This document shows positions 34,596-43,134 of a DNA stretch of 64,000 bases, piece by piece (position 1 is the stretch's first letter; every line of letters starts with the position of its first letter). A program made the position numbers and the translations under genes. Source of the DNA: Streptantibioticus rubrisoli (GTDB lineage: Bacteria > Actinomycetota > Actinomycetes > Streptomycetales > Streptomycetaceae); contig NZ_JANFNH010000016.1 in NCBI RefSeq assembly GCF_024436055.1, positions 1 to 64,000 on the forward strand, read 5' to 3'. The notes under the pieces were generated by a model. The model saw only the letters and a program-made list of their open reading frames with translations, was not told where the DNA came from and did no database searches.

Positions 34596-35528
34596 TTACC
34601 GCGCGGCCCGCAGCGACAGCGCGGCCAGCAGCCGCTGTAGCGATCCGCCGAGCCCCCACCGGTTCGCCAGCGCCTCCAGCGCCGCCGGGTCACGCGGCTC
34701 GCCCGGCAGCGCCGTGCTGACCGGCGGCAGCGGAACGTCCGCCGCGACCCGGACCACCTTCGGCGCCACGGCGAGGTACGGCCGCCCCTCGGTCAGCCGC
34801 CTGCGCTGAGCCGCGGTCAGCCTGGAGCCCGGATCGTCGACGGCGGCCAGCACTCCGGCCAGGTCGCCGTAGTCGGCCAGCAGCTTGGCCGCGGTCTTCT
34901 CGCCGATGCCCGCCACCCCGGGCAGCCCGTCGCTGGGGTCACCGCGCAGCACCGCCAGATCCGCGTAACCACGCCCGGCCACCCCGTACTTGGCCCGCAG
35001 CGCCGCCTCGTCGGTGACCTGCAGCGTGCCCACGCCCTTGACCGGGTACAGCACCCGCACCCCGCGGGCGTCGTCCACCAACTGGTACAGGTCGCGGTCA
35101 CCGGTGACGATGTCGACCGGTCCGGTCGCCTGGGCGGTGAACGTGCCGATCACGTCGTCCGCCTCGTAGTCGAGCACCCCCACCCGGGCGATGCCGACCG
35201 CGTCCAACACCGCCTCGATCACCGGCACCTGCGGGGAGAGGGTGTCCGGCACCTGCTCGACGTCCGGCCCGGCCGCCGTCTCCTCGGCGACCCGGTGCGC
35301 CTTGTAGGAGGGGATCAGCTCCACCCGCCACCGTGGGCGCCAGTCGGCGTCCATGCAGGCCACCAGGTCGTCGGGGGAGTGGTCCTCGACCAGCCGGGCG
35401 ATGAAGTCCAGCAGGCCCCGCACCGCGTTCACCGGCGTGCCGTCGGGCGCCCGCACCGATTCGGGGACCCCGAAGTAGGCGCGGAAGTACAGGCTCGCGG
35501 TGTCCAGAAGCATCAGACGTCGGCTCAC
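34596..35528 (-). CDS. 5'-3' exonuclease (FEN/XPG family)
   Basis: A 310-residue nuclease resembling the N-terminal domain of DNA polymerase I, acting on flaps or 5' ends. The metal-binding acidic set appears as LLDTASLYFRAYF (Asp9), VACMDADWRPRWR, YEADDVIGT and IVTGDRDLYQLV, and the helix-hairpin-helix as RGDPSDGLPGVAGIGEKTAAKLL (about residues 190-215). No polymerase domain is attached. GTG 35528 is chosen from a TAGGGC box 13 bases upstream and homology; ATG 35513 is the alternative. Divergent from the betaine transporter, with 162 bases between. Confidence 0.92.
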   Translation of the reverse strand: MSRRLMLLDTASLYFRAYFGVPESVRAPDGTPVNAVRGLLDFIARLVEDHSPDDLVACMDADWRPRWRVELIPSYKAHRVAEETAAGPDVEQVPDTLSPQVPVIEAVLDAVGIARVGVLDYEADDVIGTFTAQATGPVDIVTGDRDLYQLVDDARGVRVLYPVKGVGTLQVTDEAALRAKYGVAGRGYADLAVLRGDPSDGLPGVAGIGEKTAAKLLADYGDLAGVLAAVDDPGSRLTAAQRRRLTEGRPYLAVAPKVVRVAADVPLPPVSTALPGEPRDPAALEALANRWGLGGSLQRLLAALSLRAAR

Positions 35529-35690
35529 CTGACCGATGATGCCCTACCCCTCTGACATGGCGGCCTCACACCCGCCGCACGCTGTGATCCGGGCCACGGG
35601 TTGTTTGCGTCGGGAGATTTCGGGCAGCCGCCCGCGCGAGTGGGCCCGGCGCCAGGCGGGTCGTCATGCCGTTCGACCCGAGAGGTGCAA

Positions 35691-36767
35691 GTGTCAAGCC
35701 TGCAAGCAGACCATCTGTACAAAGTCTTCGGGCGGCGGCCACTCGACGCGGTGGAAGCGCTCCAACGAGGCGCCGACCGGGCCGCGTTGCGGGACAAGGG
35801 CAGCACGGCCGCGGTGATCGACGCGTCCTTCACCGTCGAGGCGGGCGAGATCTTCGTCATCATGGGGCTGTCCGGATCCGGCAAGTCCACCCTGCTGCGG
35901 ATGCTCAACGGCCTGCTGGAACCCACCTGCGGGCGGGTGCTGTTCGGCGGCCAGGACCTGACCGCGCTCGCGCCGCAGGAACTGCGCCGGGTGCGCTCGC
36001 ACCAGATCAGCATGGTCTTCCAGCACTTCGCGCTGTTCCCGCACCGCAGCGTGCTGGAGAACGCCGCCTACGGGCTCCAGGTGCAGGGTGTACCGCGTGA
36101 CGAGCGGCTGCGCCGGGCCACCGAGGCACTGCACCTGGTCGGCCTGGAGGGCTGGGAGAAGTCCTGGCCGGACGAGCTGTCCGGCGGCATGCAGCAGCGG
36201 GTGGGGCTGGCCAGGGCACTGGCCACCGACGCCGAACTGCTGCTGATGGACGAGTCGTTCAGCGCCCTCGACCCGCTCATCCGCCGCGACATGCAGGACC
36301 AACTGCTGGAACTCCAGCGCAGCCTGCACAAGACCATCGTGTTCATCACCCATGACCTCAACGAGGCGATGCGGCTCGGCGACCGCATCGCCGTGATGCG
36401 TGACGGCCGCATCGTGCAACTGGGCAGCGCGGAACAGATACTGGTCGAACCGGCCAACGACTACGTGGCCTCCTTCGTCCAGGACGTGGACCGCTCCCGG
36501 GTGCTCACCGCCGCCTCCGCGATGGTGCCCCCGCACCGCCCGGACGCCGCGGACTGCGGCTGCGAGTCGGTCACCCCGCACACCACGCTCGCCGAACTGC
36601 TCGCCGTCACCGCCCGGGTGCCGCACCCGGTCGCGGTCCGCGACGACGCGGACAAGCTGCTGGGCGTCGTACCACGGCAGCGGGTACTGACCCTGCTCGG
36701 CGACCACGACGGGCCCCAAGTACCGTGCGACGCACGGCCGATGGAGAAGGAGGCCACCGGTGCCTAG
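35691..36767 (+). CDS. Glycine betaine/proline-type ABC transporter ATPase (ProV/OpuAA)
   Basis: A 358-residue ATPase of a quaternary-amine importer used in osmoprotection. Walker A GLSGSGKST (about residues 58-66), the family-specific FQHFALFPHRSV Q-loop, signature LSGGMQQR, Walker B LLLMDESFSALDPL and switch FITHDLNEA. A C-terminal CBS-like region (about 275-350, HTTLAELLAVTARVPHPVAVRDDADKLLGVVPRQRVL) may sense ionic strength or a nucleotide. GTG 35691 follows AGAGGT with a 5-base spacer. It overlaps the permease gene by 8 bases. Confidence 0.93.
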   Translation: MSSLQADHLYKVFGRRPLDAVEALQRGADRAALRDKGSTAAVIDASFTVEAGEIFVIMGLSGSGKSTLLRMLNGLLEPTCGRVLFGGQDLTALAPQELRRVRSHQISMVFQHFALFPHRSVLENAAYGLQVQGVPRDERLRRATEALHLVGLEGWEKSWPDELSGGMQQRVGLARALATDAELLLMDESFSALDPLIRRDMQDQLLELQRSLHKTIVFITHDLNEAMRLGDRIAVMRDGRIVQLGSAEQILVEPANDYVASFVQDVDRSRVLTAASAMVPPHRPDAADCGCESVTPHTTLAELLAVTARVPHPVAVRDDADKLLGVVPRQRVLTLLGDHDGPQVPCDARPMEKEATGA

Positions 36768-38571
36768 GCTGCGACTCGGGCACTGGGTGGACAACGCGGT
36801 CAGCTTCCTGCGCGACCACCTCGCCTGGCTCTTCGACTTCGTCACCGCCGTCGTCCAGCACATGTACGACGGCGTCAACGCGGTGCTCTCCGCGCCGCAG
36901 CCGCTGCTGCTGGCGGGCATCCTCGCGGTGCTGGCGCTGTGGCTGCGCGGGCTGACCGCCGGTGTGCTGGCCTTCGTGGGCTTCGCGCTGATCGACTCCG
37001 TACAGCAGTGGGACCCGGCGACGCAGACCCTCTCGCTGGTGCTGGTCGCCACCGTCATCACCGTCGTGCTCGCCGTACCGCTGGGCGTGTGGGCCGGGCG
37101 CAACCGCACCGTCAGCGCGGTGCTGCGGCCGGTGCTCGACGTGATGCAGACAATGCCCGCCTTCGTCTATCTGATCCCGGGCATCTTCTTCTTCGGCCTC
37201 GGTGTGGTGCCCGGCGTCATCGCCACCATCATCTTCGCGATGGCTCCCGGCGTACGGATGACGGAGCTGGGCATCCGGCAGGTGGACGGCGAACTCGTCG
37301 AGGCCGCCGAGGCGTTCGGCACCACCTCGCGCGACATCCTGCTGCGGGTGCAGCTTCCGCTGGCGCTGCCCACCATCATGGCCGGGATCAACCAGGTCAT
37401 CATGCTGGCGCTGTCCATGGTGGTGATCGCGGGCATGGTCGGCGCGGGCGGCCTGGGCGCCTCGGTGTTCACCGCGATCAGCCAGGTCAACGTGGGCCTC
37501 GGCTTCGAGGGCGGGATCGCCGTGGTCATCCTCGCCATGTACCTCGACCGTATGACCGGCGCCCTGGGCAACCAGGTCTCCCCGCTCGGCCGACGCGCCC
37601 TGGCCAGGGCCGACGCGCTGCGTGGCGCGCGGATCCGGAGCTACCGGCCGAACACCGCGGTCGCCATGGCGGGCGTGCTGGTGCTCGCGCTGGTCGCGGC
37701 GGGCCTGGGCGTCTTCGGCGGGTCGGGTGGCGGTCCGCAGGTGGCGGCGGGCAAGAACGTTGGCAGGGGCAAGGCCGTCAACCTCGGCTACATCCCCTGG
37801 GACGAGGGCATCGCCTCCACCTACCTGTGGAAGGAGGCGCTGGAGGAGCGCGGCTACACCGTCAACGCCAGGACGTACGACGTGGGCGCCCTCTACACCG
37901 GCATGGCAAGCGGCGCCATCGACTTCGAGACCGATTCCTGGCTACCCACCACCCACGCCCAGTACTGGAAGCAGTACGGCAAGGACCTGACCGACCTCGG
38001 TTCCTGGTACGGGCCGACATCGCTGGAGATCAGCGTGCCGAGCTATGTGAAGGACGTGAAGTCGCTCGCCGACCTGCGCGGAAAGGCGTCGGAGTTCGGC
38101 GGCCGGATCATCGGCATCGAGCCCGGCGCGGGGGAGATGAACCTGCTGCGCACCAAGGTGCTGCCCGCCTACGGGCTGGACAAGGAGTACCAGCTGACCA
38201 CCGGCAGCACCGCGGGGATGCTGGCCCAACTGGAGCGCTCCTACGCCAAGAGGGAGCCGGTGGCGGTGGTGCTGTGGTCGCCGCACTGGGCGTACAGCAA
38301 GTACCAGCTCACCAAACTCCAGGACCCCCAGGGCGCGTTCGGCGCCGGTGACCGCATCCACACGCTGGCCGCCAAGGAGTTCCCGAAGAAGGACCCGGCG
38401 GTCGCCGGATGGCTGCGGAACTTCCACATGGACGAGAAGGACCTGACCGGCCTGGAGGCGGCGATCCAGGACGCCGGACAGGGCAACGAACAGCAGGGCG
38501 TGCGCGACTGGCTGAAGCAGCACCCCGGCTTCGTCGACCGGATGGCACCGGTGGGCAGCACGAAGGGCTGA
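36760..38571 (+). CDS. Fused permease and substrate-binding protein of a glycine betaine-type ABC transporter
   Basis: A 603-residue fusion. Residues 1-270 are a ProW/OpuAB permease with about six helices and the EAA loop (QVDGELVEAAEAFGTTSRDILLRVQLPLALP, about 171-201). A further membrane anchor at about 302-322 is followed by an external OpuAC/ProX binding domain (about 340-603) with GYIPWDEGIASTYLWKEAL, FETDSWLPTTHAQYW and VVLWSPHWAY supplying the aromatic cage for a quaternary amine. This puts one receptor on each permease subunit, as in OpuA of lactic acid bacteria. GTG 36760 follows GAAGGAGG; a repeat element begins right after the stop. Confidence 0.93.
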   Translation: MPRLRLGHWVDNAVSFLRDHLAWLFDFVTAVVQHMYDGVNAVLSAPQPLLLAGILAVLALWLRGLTAGVLAFVGFALIDSVQQWDPATQTLSLVLVATVITVVLAVPLGVWAGRNRTVSAVLRPVLDVMQTMPAFVYLIPGIFFFGLGVVPGVIATIIFAMAPGVRMTELGIRQVDGELVEAAEAFGTTSRDILLRVQLPLALPTIMAGINQVIMLALSMVVIAGMVGAGGLGASVFTAISQVNVGLGFEGGIAVVILAMYLDRMTGALGNQVSPLGRRALARADALRGARIRSYRPNTAVAMAGVLVLALVAAGLGVFGGSGGGPQVAAGKNVGRGKAVNLGYIPWDEGIASTYLWKEALEERGYTVNARTYDVGALYTGMASGAIDFETDSWLPTTHAQYWKQYGKDLTDLGSWYGPTSLEISVPSYVKDVKSLADLRGKASEFGGRIIGIEPGAGEMNLLRTKVLPAYGLDKEYQLTTGSTAGMLAQLERSYAKREPVAVVLWSPHWAYSKYQLTKLQDPQGAFGAGDRIHTLAAKEFPKKDPAVAGWLRNFHMDEKDLTGLEAAIQDAGQGNEQQGVRDWLKQHPGFVDRMAPVGSTKG

Positions 38572-38693
38572 GCGCTCCGCTGGGGGTGCGGCGATATGCC
38601 GTGGGTTGTCTGGCGCACCATGGGGGCTGGTCGCGCAGGTCCCCGCGCCCCTTCAGGGCGCTACCGGACCGCGGCGGGCTTCGCCCGACCTGC
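38571..38693. repeat. Dispersed hairpin repeat, copy C
   Basis: Starts with an imperfect GCGCTCC hairpin immediately after the betaine transporter stop and shares GGCTGGTCGCGC with copy A. Its hairpin GCGCCCCTTCAGGGCGCTACCG (in two parts, 38645-38666) matches copy B, and its tail CGGCGGGCTTCG with CGACCTGCT matches copy A. The GGAGCCGCACATGAACAC core is missing here. Confidence 0.65.
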
Positions 38694-38745
38694 TGAAGAC
38701 CCCACCGTGCCGCGCGGTTCGGCGGGATCAGGGAGACTGGCGGTC

Positions 38746-39465
38746 ATGCGCGTTGTCTCGCTCGTCCCCTCGCTCACCGAGGCCGTCGCCGCCACCAGGC
38801 GGGACCTGCTGGTAGGCGTCACCGACTGGTGCACCCACCCGGACGACCTCGATGTCGTCCGGGTCGGCGGCACCAAGAACCCCGACACCAAGCGGATCGC
38901 CGCGCTCGCGCCCGATCTGGTGATCGCCAACGAGGAGGAGAACCGCGCCCCCGACCTGGCCGCGCTGCGCGCCGCCGGGCTGCGCGTGCTGGTGACCGAA
39001 GTACGCACCCTGGAGCAGGCGTTCAGCGAACTGCGCCGGGTACTGGTGGACGGCTGCGGGCTGCCGAGCCCGGCCTGGCTGGCCGAGGCGGAGGCCGTCT
39101 GGCGCCGGGTGCGGCCGCCCGGCCGCCTGGTCCCGGCCGTGGTGCCGGTGTGGCGGCGGCCCTGGATGGTGTGCGGGCGGGACACCTTCGCGGGCGACGT
39201 ACTGGCCCGGCTCTCAGTGGGCAACGTGTACGCCGGTCACTGCGAACGGTATCCGCGCATCCCGATCGACGAACTCAACGCCGCCGGTGCCGAGTTGGTG
39301 GTGCTGCCCGACGAGCCGTACCGCTTCACCGCGGACGACGGCCCTGAGGCGTTCCCCGGCCTGCCCGCCGCGCTGGTCAGCGGGCGCCATCTCACCTGGT
39401 ACGGGCCCTCGTTGCGGGAGGCGCCCGAGGTCATCGGCGCGGCGCTGCGAGCAGCGCGCCGCTGA
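38746..39465 (+). CDS. Cobalamin/iron-type periplasmic-binding-fold protein without signal peptide
   Basis: A 239-residue BtuF/TroA-fold protein. It opens directly with the fold, MRVVSLVPSLTEAV, and has VGVTDWCTHP, IAALAPDLVIANEEENR, a helix-rich connector and GRDTFAGDVLARLSVGNVY. No signal peptide or lipobox exists, so it should stay in the cytoplasm, unlike classical BtuF. Actinobacteria carry such cytosolic homologues; the ligand is unknown. The ATG at 38746 follows AGGGA at a longish spacing. No permease or ATPase gene adjoins. Convergent with the TDT transporter gene, overlapping it by about 35 bases at the 3' ends. Confidence 0.82.
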   Translation: MRVVSLVPSLTEAVAATRRDLLVGVTDWCTHPDDLDVVRVGGTKNPDTKRIAALAPDLVIANEEENRAPDLAALRAAGLRVLVTEVRTLEQAFSELRRVLVDGCGLPSPAWLAEAEAVWRRVRPPGRLVPAVVPVWRRPWMVCGRDTFAGDVLARLSVGNVYAGHCERYPRIPIDELNAAGAELVVLPDEPYRFTADDGPEAFPGLPAALVSGRHLTWYGPSLREAPEVIGAALRAARR

Positions 39466-40552
39466 CCAGGCCACCCGCCGTGCGCACCGCCGCGGTGCCC
39501 CAGGCCGCCACCAGCAGCGCGTACAGCCCGACCGCCAGCCAGCCGAAGACCGCGACGCCGGTGTGCCGGGCCAGGCTGGCCGCGCCCGTGACACAGGTTC
39601 CCACCGGGAAGGTGAACCCCCACCATGTCATCGTGAACGGCATGCCGCGGCGTGCCGCACGCACCACCATCACCCCGGCCAGCGCGAGCCACAGCAGCGC
39701 GAACCCCATCACCGGCACCCCGTACAACACCGCGAAGCCGCCCAGCGGTTGGGCGTACGGCGCGGATCCCACGGCGGGCACGGCGTCGGCGGCGTTGCCG
39801 ACCGCGGTGGTCGACTGGCCGAGCGGACCCAGTACCAGGAACAGCGTCGGAGTCAGCGCGAGCGGCAACGGCCCGTGGTACACCAGCCGCGCGAACACCG
39901 CGGGAAGCATCACCAGCGTCGCCAGCAGGCTCAGCCCGAACATCGCGTAGCAGCCGAGCAGCAGCGCGGCCCGCCACTGGCCGGGCGGCAGATGGGGGAC
40001 CAGCGCGGGACCGGTCGCGGCCGACACCATCGGCGCCACAACCGGCAGCAGCAGCACCGGCGAGGCGCTCTTCGTCCCGATCCGGTGCCTGGCCACCATC
40101 AGATAAGGCACCGCCACCGCGACCAGTAGCCCGCTGGCCGTTCCGGCCAGCCACAGCCCCGCGTCCACCGCGACCGCCGCCCGCACCCCGATCCAGTGGG
40201 CGCCGACGGAGAGCGTTCCGGCGCCCACCGCCAGCAGGGCCATCGAAAGGCAGCCGTAGAACGGCGCCACCGCCGGGTCCAGCAGATGCCTGCACGCCTG
40301 GTCGGGGTGGCACCACAGATGCCCGGCGCGGGCGGCGAGCACGGCGGCCAGCAGTACCGCCGACAGCGCCCACACCACCAGGCACGGCAGCCGCAGCCAC
40401 GAGGGATGCCCGGGCAGCGCGGCACCGGCGTTGGCCACGATGGCCGTGCCCATGACGGTGGCGTACCAGTTCGGACCGAGGTGGCGCAGTGGCGCGGACC
40501 GCTGGTCGCGGGCGGTGGGCGCGGCGGTGCGTACGGGAGTGAGAGTGGCCAT
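39431..40552 (-). CDS. TDT-family (TehA/SLAC1-like) membrane transporter
   Basis: A 373-residue polytopic membrane protein with about ten hydrophobic helices. The N-terminal LGPNWYATVMGTAIVANAG is the signature of C4-dicarboxylate/tellurite-resistance (TDT) and SLAC1-like anion channels; MTWWGFTFPVGTCVTG near the C-terminus carries the conserved WWxxxFP motif. Substrates in the family include malate, sulfite and other anions. ATG 40552 is the natural start. The last 35 bases overlap the end of the convergent binding-fold gene. Divergent from a LysR gene, which likely controls it. Confidence 0.9.
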   Translation of the reverse strand: MATLTPVRTAAPTARDQRSAPLRHLGPNWYATVMGTAIVANAGAALPGHPSWLRLPCLVVWALSAVLLAAVLAARAGHLWCHPDQACRHLLDPAVAPFYGCLSMALLAVGAGTLSVGAHWIGVRAAVAVDAGLWLAGTASGLLVAVAVPYLMVARHRIGTKSASPVLLLPVVAPMVSAATGPALVPHLPPGQWRAALLLGCYAMFGLSLLATLVMLPAVFARLVYHGPLPLALTPTLFLVLGPLGQSTTAVGNAADAVPAVGSAPYAQPLGGFAVLYGVPVMGFALLWLALAGVMVVRAARRGMPFTMTWWGFTFPVGTCVTGAASLARHTGVAVFGWLAVGLYALLVAAWGTAAVRTAGGLVSGALLAAPRR

Positions 40553-40592
40553 GTCCCCACACTCGCTGGCCGTCGCCCCGCTCACCAGGGAG

Positions 40593-40612
40593 TATGTGTC
40601 TATGAGGGCATA
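40593..40612. promoter_or_regulatory. Candidate LysR operator in the TDT/LysR divergent region
   Basis: TATG (40593-40596) and CATA (40609-40612) flank 12 bases, containing the T-N11-A core of LysR sites, within a 70-base region shared by the two promoters. TAAGCT at 40611-40616 ends 6 bases before the LysR ATG, placing that message as leaderless. Confidence 0.4.
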
Positions 40613-40622
40613 AGCTGGGGTT

Positions 40623-41549
40623 ATGAGCAGCAGCCGGGACGTGCCGCGACCACTTGCCCACCGAGTGCCGGATCTGGGAGCGATGGAGTTGCTGCTGGCT
40701 GTGGCGCGGCTGGGCAGCCTGGGCCGTGCGGCGCGCGAGCTCGGCATCACCCAGCCCGCCGCCAGCAGCCGCGTCCGGGCGATGGAACAGCAGCTCGGGG
40801 TGCGCCTGGTGACCCGCTCACCGTCCGGCTCGCGACTGACCGACGCCGGGTCGCTGGTCACCGACTGGGCGCGCCGGGTGGTCGAGGCGGCCGAGGAGTT
40901 CGACGCGGGAGCGCGGGCCCTGCGGGCCCGCCGGGACTCCCGGCTGCGCGTCGCGGCCAGCATGACCATCGCCGAGTACCTGCTGCCCGGCTGGCTGATC
41001 GCGCTGCACGGGCAACTGCCCGGCACCGCGGTCTCGCTGCTGGCCGGTAACTCCGCGGCGGTCGCCCGCAGGTTGCGGGACGGGGAGGCCGACCTGGGGT
41101 TCGTGGAGGGGGTTGACGTGCCCGGTGGGCTGGATGCGGTGACGGTCGCCCATGACCGCTTGGTCGTGGTCGTGGCACCGGGCCACCCCTGGGCGCGGCG
41201 CCGCACGCCCGTCCCGGCACGGGAGTTGGCGGCGACGCCGCTGATTCTGCGCGAGGAGGGTTCGGGGACCCGCCAGGTGGTGGACGCGGCGTTGGCCGAG
41301 TACGGGGGGCTGGCGGCGCCGTTGCTGGAGCTGTCCTCGACGACGGCGGTCAAGTCCGCGGTGAGTAGCGGCGTGGGGCCGACGGTACTGAGTCAACTCG
41401 CCGTCGCCGATGAGCTCGCGGCCCGCCGCATGGTGGAAGTCCCGGTGGAGGGCGTCCGGTTGGCGCGTGAGCTTCGGGCGGTGTGGCCACAAGGGCAACG
41501 CCCGACGGGGCCGTCCCGGAACCTCTTGTCGCTGACAGCGCGGGATTGA
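40623..41549 (+). CDS. LysR-family transcriptional regulator
   Basis: A 308-residue regulator. The helix-turn-helix is MELLLAVARLGSLGRAARELGITQPAASSRVRAMEQQLGVRLVTRSP (about residues 21-67), followed by the effector domain (about 95-300) with RVAASMTIAEYLLPGWL, VGLDAVTVAHDRLVVVVAPGHPWA and GTRQVVDAAL. These last blocks are typical of regulators controlling anion or sulfur-type transport genes. ATG 40623 has no Shine-Dalgarno; a TAAGCT box six bases upstream points to leaderless translation. Its target is presumably the divergent TDT transporter. Confidence 0.92.
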   Translation: MSSSRDVPRPLAHRVPDLGAMELLLAVARLGSLGRAARELGITQPAASSRVRAMEQQLGVRLVTRSPSGSRLTDAGSLVTDWARRVVEAAEEFDAGARALRARRDSRLRVAASMTIAEYLLPGWLIALHGQLPGTAVSLLAGNSAAVARRLRDGEADLGFVEGVDVPGGLDAVTVAHDRLVVVVAPGHPWARRRTPVPARELAATPLILREEGSGTRQVVDAALAEYGGLAAPLLELSSTTAVKSAVSSGVGPTVLSQLAVADELAARRMVEVPVEGVRLARELRAVWPQGQRPTGPSRNLLSLTARD

Positions 41550-41604
41550 CCTCGCCGCGAGGCGCGCGACCGCGGCGCCGTAGCCCGGCGGTGCTGAACG
41601 CGGC

Positions 41605-42309
41605 TCAACCCACCGTGGCCGCGACCAGCGCCCCCAGCACGCGAGAGTCGTCCGACATCTCCGGATGCCACTGCACGCCCAGCACGAAGGGGCCGCCGGG
41701 GAGTTCCACCGCCTCCACCGTGCCGTCGCAGGCGGCGTGCGCGCTGGCGATCAGCGCGCCGCCCAGGCGGCCCACCGCCTGGTGGTGGTACGTCGGCACG
41801 TCCACTGGCTCCGGGACGGCGGCGGCCAGCCGGGTTCCGGCCACCGGGACGACCCGGTGGCTGCCGAACACGCCCGCCACCTCGGCGTGGCCCGCGTGCC
41901 CGACCTCGTCGGGCAGGTGCTGCACCAGCGTGCCGCCCAACGCGACATTGAGCAGTTGCATGCCCCGGCAGATGCCGAGCAGTGGGGTTCCGGCGCCCAA
42001 CGCGGCCTCGATCAGGGCCAGTTCCCACGCGTCCCGCTCCACCGCGGGCGGCCCCGTCCGCGGATCCCGCTCGGCTCCGTAGCGCTGCGGATCGACGTCC
42101 TCGCCGCCCGCGATCACCAGGCCGTCCAGCCGTTCCACGGCTTCCTTGGCCGCCGCCGGGTCATCCGGCGGCAGCATCACCGCCAGCGCCCCGGCCGCCT
42201 GCACGATGCGCGGATAACTGGCGGGCAGCAGTGCCGCGGGCAGCTGCCACACCCGGTAGCGCGCCGAGGACTCCCAGTACGTGCTGATGCCGATCAGTGG
42301 CCGTCCCAC
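41605..42309 (-). CDS. Class I glutamine amidotransferase (PuuD-like gamma-glutamyl hydrolase)
   Basis: A 234-residue peptidase C26 enzyme that hydrolyses gamma-glutamyl amides. The nucleophile Cys lies in LLGICRGMQLLNVALGG (about residue 108), and the His-Glu dyad in VLGVQWHPE (about 213-217); an oxyanion region AGGEDVDPQRYG is also conserved. In the Puu-type route it would free the amine-derived acid after a gamma-glutamyl intermediate is oxidised. GTG 42309 has GGAGG six bases upstream and is preferred to an upstream ATG at 42399. It appears intact, although the ligase that would make its substrate, at 43190, is broken. Confidence 0.9.
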   Translation of the reverse strand: MGRPLIGISTYWESSARYRVWQLPAALLPASYPRIVQAAGALAVMLPPDDPAAAKEAVERLDGLVIAGGEDVDPQRYGAERDPRTGPPAVERDAWELALIEAALGAGTPLLGICRGMQLLNVALGGTLVQHLPDEVGHAGHAEVAGVFGSHRVVPVAGTRLAAAVPEPVDVPTYHHQAVGRLGGALIASAHAACDGTVEAVELPGGPFVLGVQWHPEMSDDSRVLGALVAATVG

Positions 42310-42329
42310 CGCTGTCCTCCCGTCGCCTC

Positions 42330-42337
42330 CAATGGTT
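42330..42337. promoter_or_regulatory. CAATGGTT motif, copy 1, before the amidotransferase gene
   Basis: CAATGGTT lies in the leader of the amidotransferase gene, within CCAA-TGGT-TTGG, a 4-4-4 palindrome. The same 8-mer occurs at 43135-43142 in the GntR/glutamine-synthetase intergenic region, as expected of one regulator serving both promoters. Confidence 0.4.
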
Positions 42338-42358
42338 TGGAAGTGTACCTTTGTCTGG

Positions 42359-43108
42359 TCAACTGAGGAACCCGCGCAAAAGTGCCGCGGTGCCCGCACA
42401 GTGCTCGCGCATCACCTCGCGCGCTCCGTCGGCATCTCCCTCCAGGATCGCCTCAAGGAGCGCCGCGTGCTGGGTCTGCGAGTGTTCGAGGTTGCGCACC
42501 AGCAGCGGGATGCGGTCCAGCAGGTCGTTGACCCGCGCCCGGGTCCCGGCGTACGCGGCGGCCAGCGACGGCGAACCCGACAACTCGGCCAGCGTCAGGT
42601 GCAGCCGGGTGTCCAGCCTGCGGTAGTCGGCGAGCGGCGCGTCGTTCGTCGCCGCCGCAGCCGCCCGCAGCCGCTCGCGCTGCTCCTCGTCCAACTCCCG
42701 TGCCGCGCACAGCTCCGCGGCCCCCACTTCCAGCACTTCGCGGAACCGCAGCACGTCGTCCACGTCGACATCCGCCACCTCGGGCGCGGTGCCGGACGCC
42801 GTGCTGGCCAGGTCGCCCGCGCGGTAGCGCACGAACGTTCCGCCGTACCGGCCGCGTCTGCTCTCCACCAGGCCCTGCTCCTGGAGCACCTTGAGCACCT
42901 CGCGCAAGGTCACCCGGCTGATCCGCAGCCGGTCCGCCAACTCCCGCTCCGACGGCAGTCGTTCGCCCTACGGCACCAGGCCGAGCCGCAGTACCTGGAG
43001 TATCTGCTCCAGCGCCTCCTCGAAGCCGCTGCCCGCCCGTACCGGACGCAGCACGGGGGAGAGCCGGTCGGTCTCCCGTGCCCGGCCGCCCTGCGCGGAG
43101 CCGCTCAT
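42359..43108 (-). pseudogene. GntR/FadR-family regulator interrupted by an in-frame TAG
   Basis: The frame from ATG 43108 to the stop at 42359 spans exactly 250 codons and reads as a FadR-type regulator, except that codon 47 is TAG (42970-42968). Before it stands SGFEEALEQILQVLRLGLVP and after it GERLPSERELADRLRISRVTLREVLKVLQEQGLVESRRGRYGGTFVR, the two halves of a single winged helix. The C-terminal FCD domain (about 95-240) with its metal-binding His residues is intact. An internal ATG at 42940 would give a protein lacking half the DNA-binding domain. A single change such as TAC to TAG explains it; a sequencing error or natural readthrough cannot be excluded. Confidence 0.8.
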
Positions 43109-43134
43109 CCGTCCTCCCGAAAGCCCTTACCAAT

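Noticed and set aside
42359-42940. Shorter GntR gene starting at the internal ATG 42940
   Set aside because: It would lack the first half of the DNA-binding domain, which is present in frame upstream of the TAG; a nonsense mutation explains the data better.
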